From assembly GCA_031549165.1 (NCBI GenBank), contig JAVBQE010000090.1:1-14929 (forward strand): 14,929 nucleotides of DNA, read 5' to 3'. Both the position numbers and the translations under genes were made by a program. Source of the DNA: Parelusimicrobium sp031549165 (GTDB lineage: Bacteria > Elusimicrobiota > Elusimicrobia > Elusimicrobiales > Elusimicrobiaceae). This document shows positions 5,601 to 12,676 of this stretch, in pieces. Position 1 is the stretch's first letter. The number at the start of each line of letters is the position of its first letter. A model generated the notes under the pieces. That model had not been told where the DNA came from. It did not search any database and saw only the letters and a list, made by a program, of their open reading frames with translations.

Positions 5601-8156
5601 ATGACGGATACCCAAAAAGCCCACACTCCGGTAATGCGCCAGTATTACGACATTAAGTCTAAACATAAAGACTTAATAGTCTTCTTCCGTTTGGGCGACT
5701 TTTACGAAATGTTTGACGCAGACGCCAAAGAAGTAAGCTCCATTTTAGGCATTGCGCTTACCGCGCGCCACGGTATACCCATGTGTGGAGTGCCTTACCA
5801 TGCGGCCTCGGCCTATTTATCCAAACTTATTAAAGCAGGCAGAAAAGTAGGTATCTGTGAGCAGGTGGGCGTTAACGATTCTTCCAAAACCAAAATGTTT
5901 GAGCGCAAAATAGTGCGCATTTTAACCCCCGGCACCGTGCTTGAAGATAATATGCTTGAGAGCACCAGCTCTAACTATCTTGTATCGGTAGCATTATCTA
6001 AAACCACATGGGCCGTAGCATGTGCGGACGTTTCCACAGGCGAGTTCTGGATTACGCAGAACGAAGAAGGCGAACACATGGCCAAACTGGCCGCGCTGCT
6101 GGCCTCGGTTAACCCGTCCGAAATTATTATAGAAAGGCAAAGCTTAGACCTTTTAAATAAAAAAATAGATATTCCTTCTACTGTATCAATAACGGTGGTT
6201 AACCCGCCGGATACTTCCTTTGTGCCGCCGCAGTGGCCTGGCATGTGGGAAGGAAGAGGGCTTGCATTAACTTCAGCCTTAGCTTTAACAAACTATATTA
6301 CGCTTAATGATGAAGGGTTTAAAGACATTTTTGTACCTTTTTATAAAGAAATTTCTTCTTATTTATCTTTAGATGAAAATGCTATAAGAACGCTGGAGAT
6401 AACGCAGTGCCAGAGCGGCGGCAAAAAGGGCAGCCTTTGGCATCTGCTTGACTATACAAATACACCAATGGGCAGCCGCACTTTAAAGAACTGGCTGCTA
6501 AACCCGCTTTTAGATATTAAAGAAATTAAAAAGCGCGCTCAAAGTGTGGAAGGCTTTTATAATAATGAAGACGCTTCGCGTTCGCTTATTAACATTTTAA
6601 AAGAAATAAGCGATGTGGAGCGCATAATGAGCCGCACTGCCACAGGCTCAGCCAGCCCGCGTGATTTAGGGGGGCTAAGGCGCTCCCTTTCTCCTATACA
6701 AACGCTTAAGGTATGGCTTGAGCGCTACGGCTCCATAGCGCCTGCAATAGCTAAGGAAATGGCTGAAGTTTTTTCCACGCTGGACGAGATATACCAGCGC
6801 CTTGTAGCTACTTTGGAAGAAACCCCGCCCATTAAAATTTCAGACGGCGGAATAATAAGAACAGGTTTCAGCGCGGAGCTGGACGAACTTAGAGATTTAA
6901 GAACTGAAAGCGGTAAATACCTTGAAAAAATATGCGAAAGCGAAAAGGTTAAAACAGGTATAACAAACCTAAAAGTAGGCTTTACATCAGTATTCGGCTA
7001 TTATTTAGAAGTAACCAAAGGCCAGGCCTCCAAAATACCGTATAATTATAAACGCACACAGACGCTTACCAACGCCGAGCGTTTTACCACAGATGAGCTT
7101 AAAGTGCTTGAGCAGAAAATTTTAAACGCTGAAGAGCGCATGTTGCGCTTAGAAAGCGCGTTGTTTGACGACCTAAGAAAATATCTGGCCCAGAACATAA
7201 AAATATTGCGCCTTTACGCAAGCAGCGTGGCGGAACTGGATATTTATAATTCTTTCGCCCACGCCGCCAAAGAGCACAGATTTGTAAAGCCTGAAATTTT
7301 GGAAGAAGGGCCCATAAAAGCAACAAATGTCCGCCACCCGGTAGTAGAAAACAATTTGCCTGCGGGTACTTTTGTCCCTAACGATATTTCTATAGGGGAC
7401 GAAACGCAGATATCCATAATCACCGGCCCGAATATGGGCGGTAAAAGCGTATATTTAAAACAAAGCGCTATTTTGGTTATTTTAGCGCAGGTGGGAAGTT
7501 TCGTTCCGGCTGAAAAAGCCAGCATAGGCATTGTAGATAAAATAATGACGCGCATCGGCGCGCAGGACGCGCTTAACAGAAACGAAAGTACTTTTATGGT
7601 GGAGATGAAAGAGACGTCTAACATTCTTGCCAGCGCCACTAAAAACAGCCTTATTCTACTGGACGAAGTGGGACGCGGCACCAGCACTTTTGACGGCGTG
7701 TCCATAGCCTGGGCTATAACGGAGTTTTTGTATAAGCCCGAGGGCGGGGCCAAAGTGCTTTTTGCCACACACTATTTTGAGCTGACGGACCTTGTGGAAA
7801 AGTACCCTAAAATAAACAATTTACACGTTGAAGTGCATGAGTATAAAGACGACGCAGGCGCCAGCAAAATAGCTTTTATGTATAAAATAAAAGAAGGCCC
7901 GGCGGATAAATCATACGGCATCCACGTTGCGGAATTAGCGGGTCTGCCGCAGAGCTGCATTGTGCGCGCCAAAAAAGTGCTTAAAGATTTGGAAGAGAAA
8001 AAAGGCGAGCGGATTTCAAAAAAAGAAAAAGACTTAGCTCCGGACATTTTCTCTTCCCCGTTAGTAGAAGAAATCCGCCTGACCGATGTTAATAAATTAA
8101 CGCCCATAGAAGCCTTGCAGCTTATTAGCGAGTGGAAGAAAAGAATAAATGAGTAA
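5601..8156 (+). CDS. mutS: DNA mismatch repair protein MutS
   Basis: At 851 residues it is close to the 853 of E. coli MutS. It binds mismatches and small loops and uses ATP to recruit MutL. The N-terminal mismatch-binding domain carries the F-x-E wedge at F34-Y-E36 inside FRLGDFYEMF. The connector, lever and clamp domains follow (about 130-560). The ABC-type ATPase has Walker A GPNMGGKS at 609-616, Walker B LILLDEVGRGTST and the FATHYFEL switch. The helix-turn-helix dimer region (DKSYGIHVAELAGLP) and a short tail (LTPIEALQLISEWKKR) complete it. The F-x-E motif and complete ATPase identify MutS1 rather than MutS2. The start fits the family N-terminus (HTPVMRQYYDIK) but lacks a ribosome site. 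Its 3' end overlaps mutL by eight bases. Confidence 0.98.
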   Translation: MTDTQKAHTPVMRQYYDIKSKHKDLIVFFRLGDFYEMFDADAKEVSSILGIALTARHGIPMCGVPYHAASAYLSKLIKAGRKVGICEQVGVNDSSKTKMFERKIVRILTPGTVLEDNMLESTSSNYLVSVALSKTTWAVACADVSTGEFWITQNEEGEHMAKLAALLASVNPSEIIIERQSLDLLNKKIDIPSTVSITVVNPPDTSFVPPQWPGMWEGRGLALTSALALTNYITLNDEGFKDIFVPFYKEISSYLSLDENAIRTLEITQCQSGGKKGSLWHLLDYTNTPMGSRTLKNWLLNPLLDIKEIKKRAQSVEGFYNNEDASRSLINILKEISDVERIMSRTATGSASPRDLGGLRRSLSPIQTLKVWLERYGSIAPAIAKEMAEVFSTLDEIYQRLVATLEETPPIKISDGGIIRTGFSAELDELRDLRTESGKYLEKICESEKVKTGITNLKVGFTSVFGYYLEVTKGQASKIPYNYKRTQTLTNAERFTTDELKVLEQKILNAEERMLRLESALFDDLRKYLAQNIKILRLYASSVAELDIYNSFAHAAKEHRFVKPEILEEGPIKATNVRHPVVENNLPAGTFVPNDISIGDETQISIITGPNMGGKSVYLKQSAILVILAQVGSFVPAEKASIGIVDKIMTRIGAQDALNRNESTFMVEMKETSNILASATKNSLILLDEVGRGTSTFDGVSIAWAITEFLYKPEGGAKVLFATHYFELTDLVEKYPKINNLHVEVHEYKDDAGASKIAFMYKIKEGPADKSYGIHVAELAGLPQSCIVRAKKVLKDLEEKKGERISKKEKDLAPDIFSSPLVEEIRLTDVNKLTPIEALQLISEWKKRINE

Positions 8157-9966
8157 AATAAAAATTTTAAGCGAAAGCGTGGCCTCACTTATAGCCGCAG
8201 GAGAAGTTATAGAGCGGCCCGGCGGCGTACTTAAAGAGCTTATAGAAAACTCCATTGACGCAGGCGCGTTTGTTATCAATATTGATATAGAAGAAGCCGG
8301 CAAAAAACTTATCCGCGTTAACGACAACGGCGCAGGTATGGACGAGGAAGATTTAAAGCTTTCTCTTGCCCGCCACTCCACCAGCAAAATAAAAGATTTT
8401 ACAGATTTAGACAGCCTCAACACTTTCGGTTTTAGAGGCGAAGCATTATATTCTGTAGCGGCGGTCAGCGAGCTTTCTATCACCAGCAGCACAGGCAAGG
8501 GCAAAGGCGCAAAGATAACTGCAAGCGCCGGAAGTAAAGTGGTTTTAAGCCCCGCGCCCGCTATTAAAGGCACCACGGTGGAAGTAAAAAATTTATTTTT
8601 TAACACGCCCGCCAGGCTTAAATTTTTAAAGTCTGACTCTTATGAAAGAGCATGCCTTCTTAAAGTTATTGAAGAGGCCGCGCTTGCTAATTTGGATGTG
8701 GCCTTTAACGTAAAAACGGACGGTAAGCAGGTCTACTCCATCAGCGGAGACATCAAAAAACGCCTTACAGAAATTTTGGGCGAAGCCGTGGCTGGCAGCC
8801 TTGTGTTTATTGAAAGCCAAACTTACAATTTTAAAGCATACATCACTCCGCCGAATAAGCTGGTTTCCGCGCGCGATATGCAGTTTGCTTTTATTAATAA
8901 GCGCCCGCTTACAAGTAAAACTTTGCAGCAGGCGGTTTACAAAGCGTATCAAGGTGCACGCGCAAATAATAAGCACCCGGTGTTTGCTATCTATATGGAA
9001 ATGCCGCCCGCAGACTTTGACGTAAACATACATCCGCAAAAAAAAGACGTACGCTTTACCGACGAACATAAAGTTTTTGGTTTTATCATGAATGTAATTT
9101 CTAAAAAGATTTTTAATGACGCGCAAATAGTGCAGTCTGAAATTAAGCCAAACACTGTTACGGCGCAGACAATAGATTTTATTACCGCGCCTTTAGAGAC
9201 CCTCGCAGAGAAAGCGGAAGAAGAAAGCGAAAATGCGCAGGCTGTTTTAGAACGTGTGGCGGACGGATTTCACACGCCGGCCAAACCAGCTGCATTTATG
9301 GTGCGTGACTTTGAGGAGCGCGAGCCGTATATGGCAAATCTTTCCGAAGATAAGGCGCCTAAAAAAACAAAGCCGGGCACCCCGTCTTGGTGGCGCGGGC
9401 CGTACAGGTATTTAGCCGCGCTTCATAAAACATATTTGCTCTACGAAAACGAATACGGCCTTACCTTAATGGACCAGCATGCGGCGCGCGAGCGTGTTTT
9501 GTATGAAAAATATTTAGAAGAGTTTGACAGAAAAATTTCTTACCAGCCGCTGATGATACCCGTGCAAATTGACCTGCCCGCCAGCAGCGTGGAAAACCTT
9601 TTGCTTTGGCAGGATTGGCTTAAGACGGCAGGTTTTGAAGTGGAACAGTTTTCCCCCAGAACGGTACTTGTTACCACTGTGCCAAACCTGCTGCGCATCA
9701 AAGAAAAAGAGATAAAAGAATTTATAGTAAGTCTTTCCCAAATTTTGGGAGACCCTTTAAAAAGCACGGACGCGCTTAAGAAAAAAACCGTGGCCATGCT
9801 TGCCTGCAAAAAATCCATCAAAGCGAAAGAAGACCTAAGCGCCGCCGAAGCGGTTGACCTTATTGAAAGCCTTAAAAAATGTAAGGACGGCCTGCATTGC
9901 CCGCACGGCCGTCCTGTACTTATAGAAATCTCCATCAATGAAATAGCCCAAAAATTAGGCCGCTGA
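8149..9966 (+). CDS. mutL: DNA mismatch repair protein MutL (endonuclease type)
   Basis: This 605-residue protein couples mismatch recognition by MutS to strand incision. The N-terminal GHKL ATPase shows KELIENSIDAGA with catalytic E30 and N34, DNGAGM and GFRGEAL. A linker rich in Glu/Lys (about 345-400) leads to the C-terminal dimerisation and nuclease domain. That domain contains D442-QHAARERVLY-E453, an exact DQHA(X)2E(X)4E endonuclease motif, followed by ACKKSIKAKE and the zinc-associated C584-PHGRP. In characterised homologues these motifs mark MutL proteins that nick DNA themselves in organisms without MutH. E. coli MutL lacks them. The start overlaps mutS by eight bases and has only a weak purine stretch upstream, so translation is probably coupled to mutS. 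The stop lies one base from that of a converging prepilin gene. Confidence 0.98.
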   Translation: MSKIKILSESVASLIAAGEVIERPGGVLKELIENSIDAGAFVINIDIEEAGKKLIRVNDNGAGMDEEDLKLSLARHSTSKIKDFTDLDSLNTFGFRGEALYSVAAVSELSITSSTGKGKGAKITASAGSKVVLSPAPAIKGTTVEVKNLFFNTPARLKFLKSDSYERACLLKVIEEAALANLDVAFNVKTDGKQVYSISGDIKKRLTEILGEAVAGSLVFIESQTYNFKAYITPPNKLVSARDMQFAFINKRPLTSKTLQQAVYKAYQGARANNKHPVFAIYMEMPPADFDVNIHPQKKDVRFTDEHKVFGFIMNVISKKIFNDAQIVQSEIKPNTVTAQTIDFITAPLETLAEKAEEESENAQAVLERVADGFHTPAKPAAFMVRDFEEREPYMANLSEDKAPKKTKPGTPSWWRGPYRYLAALHKTYLLYENEYGLTLMDQHAARERVLYEKYLEEFDRKISYQPLMIPVQIDLPASSVENLLLWQDWLKTAGFEVEQFSPRTVLVTTVPNLLRIKEKEIKEFIVSLSQILGDPLKSTDALKKKTVAMLACKKSIKAKEDLSAAEAVDLIESLKKCKDGLHCPHGRPVLIEISINEIAQKLGR

Positions 9967-9967
9967 T

Positions 9968-10489
9968 TTACTGCAGTGGATATGGCGTAAAGCTTCTTGC
10001 GCCTAAAATTCCGTTGTATGACAGTGCTGTGCCTGCGGTAGTGCCGCCGAAACTTCTGCAAATTTTTAATCCGCTTTCATCGTCTGAAGGGGAAACGGCG
10101 CAGTCAATAGTTATAGGCGCATTTGTAGTTGTACTGGTGAAATGGAAACCATAGAATCCGCCGGTGGGAGATTGCTTAACCACAGCAACATCAGTAGATG
10201 TGCCGTTGACGAAAGCCTCCACATAGGCGCCGCTTCTTAAAAGGTATCTGGAGCTTGTTTCTCTTGCGCCTTTAAGCTGTATATTCAGGGAATCTAAGTT
10301 ACTGGTGGTAGTACCGTTTCTTATAAAGTTCTGCTCATATGCTTTCTGCAAGTCTTTGGTTACGCTGAGCATTTCAAGCGCGCGGTTCTTTTCTACATGG
10401 TCAAAGTATTCCGGCAGGCCCACGGCGGCCAGCACGGCTACTATAATGATGACGATTAAAAGTTCTATTAAAGTAAAGCCCTTTTTCAT
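9968..10489 (-). CDS. Type IV prepilin-like protein (PilE/pseudopilin type)
   Basis: The 173-residue product begins MKKGFTLIELLIVIIIVAVLAAVGLP. This is a short basic leader, a prepilin peptidase site after G4, mature Phe1 for N-methylation and Glu5 for assembly, then a hydrophobic helix. The C-terminal globular part is Ser/Thr-rich. It carries one Cys pair, C130 and C144, positioned like the disulfide loop of PilE-type pilins. It would be a pilus or pseudopilus subunit at the inner membrane and periplasm. No pilus ATPase, platform or secretin gene is nearby, so its specific machine is unknown. AAGGAG (10498-10503, minus) sits eight bases before the ATG. It converges on mutL and is divergent from thrC. 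Confidence 0.88.
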   Translation of the reverse strand: MKKGFTLIELLIVIIIVAVLAAVGLPEYFDHVEKNRALEMLSVTKDLQKAYEQNFIRNGTTTSNLDSLNIQLKGARETSSRYLLRSGAYVEAFVNGTSTDVAVVKQSPTGGFYGFHFTSTTTNAPITIDCAVSPSDDESGLKICRSFGGTTAGTALSYNGILGARSFTPYPLQ

Positions 10490-10497
10490 AATTTAAA

Positions 10498-10503
10498 CTC
10501 CTT
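10498..10503 (-). promoter_or_regulatory. Shine-Dalgarno site of the prepilin gene
   Basis: Read on the minus strand, AAGGAG lies eight bases upstream of the ATG at 10489. It supports that start, which also gives a normal-length prepilin leader. Confidence 0.75.
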
Positions 10504-10523
10504 AATTTGTATTGCAAATTTAG

Positions 10524-10529
10524 TACAAT
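10524..10529 (+). promoter_or_regulatory. Candidate -10 box of thrC, predicting a leaderless transcript
   Basis: TACAAT (5 of 6) is followed by seven bases and then the thrC ATG at 10537, so transcription should begin at or one base before the start codon. No Shine-Dalgarno site is present and no clear -35 hexamer is seen at 16-18 bp. Confidence 0.45.
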
Positions 10530-10531
10530 AT

Positions 10532-10560
10532 AGTATATGAAAAAAATCCTTAACTTACAA
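10532..10560 (-). promoter_or_regulatory. Candidate sigma70-type promoter of the prepilin gene
   Basis: On the minus strand TTGTAA (10560-10555), a 17-bp spacer and TATACT (10537-10532) form a good promoter. Transcription would start near 10525, with a 36-nt leader containing the ribosome site. The -35 lies within the first codons of thrC. The -10 is separated by two bases from the proposed thrC -10 on the other strand. Confidence 0.45.
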
Positions 10561-11814
10561 TGCATTAATTGCGGTAAGGAGCATAAGACAAACGAAACCA
10601 ATTTTTTATGTGTATCCTGTGGCGGTAACTTAGAAGTAAATTATGATTATAAGCTGATAGCGCGCAGGTTTAATACGGACGATCTTTACAAAAACCATAA
10701 CTACGACATGTGGCGCTATATGGACCTTTTGCCCATAAACGACCACGACAAAGTGCCCAACGTCCACGTTGGCTGGACGCCCATGTACGACTGTAAGCGC
10801 CTTGCAAAAGAAATGGGGATTTCTAAGCTCTATATCAAAGACGAAGGCAGAAACCCCACAGGCTCTATTAAAGACAGAGGCTCGGCGGTAGCTGTAGCAA
10901 GAGCTATAGAGTTAGACGTAGACACCATAGCGGACGCCAGTACCGGCAACGCCAGTGACTCGCTTGCTTGTTTGACTGCCAGCCTGGATATGCGAACGGT
11001 TATTTTTACTACTAAGGCCGCGCCGGAGCCTAAACTTGTGCAGCTTTTAGTTTTTGGCGCAGATGTGTATATGGTAGACGGCACTTATGACGATGCGTAT
11101 GACCTTTGCAAAAGAGCTGTTGAAGAAAACGGCTGGTACTCTAGAGCGGCCGGCTTTAACCCGTTTACGCGCGAGGGCAAAAAAACCTGCGCCTACGAAA
11201 TATGCGAGCAGCTAAACTGGGAAGCGCCGGACAAGGTTATCGTCGCCGTAGGCGACGGCACGGTGCTCAGCGGTTTGTGGAAAGGCTTTGTAGATTTTAA
11301 TAAATTAGGCATAATAGAACATATGCCGCAGATGATAGCTGTGCAGGCCGAAGGGTCCGACAGCATTAAACAGGCTTTTGAAAATAACGGCGAAGTGCCG
11401 CACATAAAGGCGCACACGGTTGCCGACAGTATTTTAGTTAATTATCCGAGGGACGCGCAGCTTGCCTTGCAGGCTTTGCAGGAATCTAAGGGGTATGCGG
11501 TAACGGTAAGTGATGAGGAAATCATTGCTTGCGTGTCCGAAATGGCGCGCAGAACCAACGTGTTCGGTGAGCCGGCGGGAGCAGCCACTTATGCCGCCTT
11601 AAAAAAGCTGGTGGCAGAGGGTAAAATAGAGCAGGACGAAACGGTAGTGCTAGTCGTTGGAGGCAACGGCCTTAAGGATATAGACTCCGTTTTGAAACAT
11701 GTAAAAAAAGCACATTCCATCCCGGCGGACTGGAATGCATTTAGAGAAGCAGATAAAAAACTGCTTGAAGAAAAGCATGCGCTGATGGCGCTAAGAAAAG
11801 CGGAGAGAAAATAA
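10537..11814 (+). CDS. thrC: Threonine synthase
   Basis: This 425-residue PLP enzyme of fold type II should convert O-phosphohomoserine to threonine in the cytoplasm. The N-terminus carries a four-Cys zinc-ribbon-like motif (C9-x2-C12 and C25-x2-C28), common in the archaeal and short bacterial class of threonine synthases. The PLP lysine is K112 in NPTGSIKDRG. Further family features are a TGNASDSLA cofactor loop, VGDGTVLSG for phosphate binding, FGEPAGAAT and the terminal GGNGLKD. The last 35 residues are a charged helical tail. Other fold-II enzymes such as cysteate synthase share this layout, so substrate specificity is inferred. The start coincides with the predicted transcription start and lacks a ribosome site. 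One base separates its stop from the next gene, so it probably heads a three-gene operon. Confidence 0.88.
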   Translation: MKKILNLQCINCGKEHKTNETNFLCVSCGGNLEVNYDYKLIARRFNTDDLYKNHNYDMWRYMDLLPINDHDKVPNVHVGWTPMYDCKRLAKEMGISKLYIKDEGRNPTGSIKDRGSAVAVARAIELDVDTIADASTGNASDSLACLTASLDMRTVIFTTKAAPEPKLVQLLVFGADVYMVDGTYDDAYDLCKRAVEENGWYSRAAGFNPFTREGKKTCAYEICEQLNWEAPDKVIVAVGDGTVLSGLWKGFVDFNKLGIIEHMPQMIAVQAEGSDSIKQAFENNGEVPHIKAHTVADSILVNYPRDAQLALQALQESKGYAVTVSDEEIIACVSEMARRTNVFGEPAGAATYAALKKLVAEGKIEQDETVVLVVGGNGLKDIDSVLKHVKKAHSIPADWNAFREADKKLLEEKHALMALRKAERK

Positions 11815-11815
11815 A

Positions 11816-12676
11816 ATGGAAAGCAGAAATCACACATCAACAACGTTTATCAACGTTGAAAAAAGGGTTGAGCAAGACAATTCTTTACCTAAATCCTACG
11901 GCAGGACGGAAGCATTTTTACTTCCTAAAGACCCGGGGTGGATGTTTTTATTTTGGGAAATTACGGAGTCTACTTACGACTATATAAAGCAGCAAAGCGG
12001 CTGGGACGTATTTGACAAAAGCCGTGCTGTTATACGCCTGCACAATGTTACCGGCGTAAACTTTGACGGCTTTAACTCGCACGGACACTGGGACATCGGC
12101 GTTATGCTCGGCGCCGGCAGCTGGTATTTACAGGTGCCCAAAAGCGGGGAGCATTATGTAGCGGAAATCGGCGTTATTACGCCGGAGGGCAGGTTTATCC
12201 TTCTTGCCCGCAGCAATGCCACCGCCACGCCCACAGGCAGAATAAGCGATATTTTAGACGAAAGATGGATGGTTGTTGAAGGGGACTTCCAGAAGCTTTT
12301 AACCATGTCCGGCGCAAGATATATCGGCCTGGGCGCAAGCGAAAAGATGCAGATTTTACAGGAAGACTGGAGAGCAATTTTAGGGCCTTTAGGCGCGCCG
12401 TCCTCTTACCAGAGCTCTAATATGAGCTCCAAAACTTTTATGGAAGCAAACGGAGCCGACGACATGTGGCTTAAAGTGCACTGCGAGATTATAGTTTACG
12501 GCCAGGCCAGCCCGGGCGCGAAAGTGACTATTAACGGCAAAGAAATTGAGCTTAAGGACGGACACTTCTCCATGCGTCAGGCATTAAACAAAGGCGATGT
12601 ATTAGACTTGCCTATTAAAGCTACCAAAAATGATATGGAAAGAAACGCCAAAATCCACGCCGGAAGGGAGGAATAA
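11816..12676 (+). CDS. DUF4912 domain protein, GH57-associated
   Basis: This is a 286-residue protein without signal peptide or membrane segment. Residues about 27-155 match the DUF4912 pattern: FLLPKDPGWMFLFWEIT (the 'DP..lf.YWe' core), then RLHNVTGV, WYLQVPKSGEHYVAEIG and LLARSNATATP. A second small beta-rich domain (about 222-275), VYGQASPGAKVTINGKE with DGHFSMRQAL, looks like an Ig-like or carbohydrate-binding sandwich. DUF4912 genes commonly sit beside GH57 (DUF1957) glucan-branching enzymes, as here. A supporting or glucan-binding role is therefore likely but unproven. GGAGA at 11802-11806 serves as ribosome site, and the stop codon abuts the start of the next gene. DUF4912 assignment is firm, the molecular activity unknown. 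Confidence 0.85.
   Translation: MESRNHTSTTFINVEKRVEQDNSLPKSYGRTEAFLLPKDPGWMFLFWEITESTYDYIKQQSGWDVFDKSRAVIRLHNVTGVNFDGFNSHGHWDIGVMLGAGSWYLQVPKSGEHYVAEIGVITPEGRFILLARSNATATPTGRISDILDERWMVVEGDFQKLLTMSGARYIGLGASEKMQILQEDWRAILGPLGAPSSYQSSNMSSKTFMEANGADDMWLKVHCEIIVYGQASPGAKVTINGKEIELKDGHFSMRQALNKGDVLDLPIKATKNDMERNAKIHAGREE

Noticed and set aside
7244..7768. Minus-strand frame of 174 codons inside mutS
   Set aside because: It lies wholly within the conserved MutS ATPase domain on the opposite strand and has no family resemblance. It is a shadow of the real gene.
8097..8606. Minus-strand frame of 169 codons over the mutS-mutL junction
   Set aside because: It is antisense to the conserved MutL ATPase motifs, has a low-complexity Ser/Leu/Ala composition and no ribosome site.
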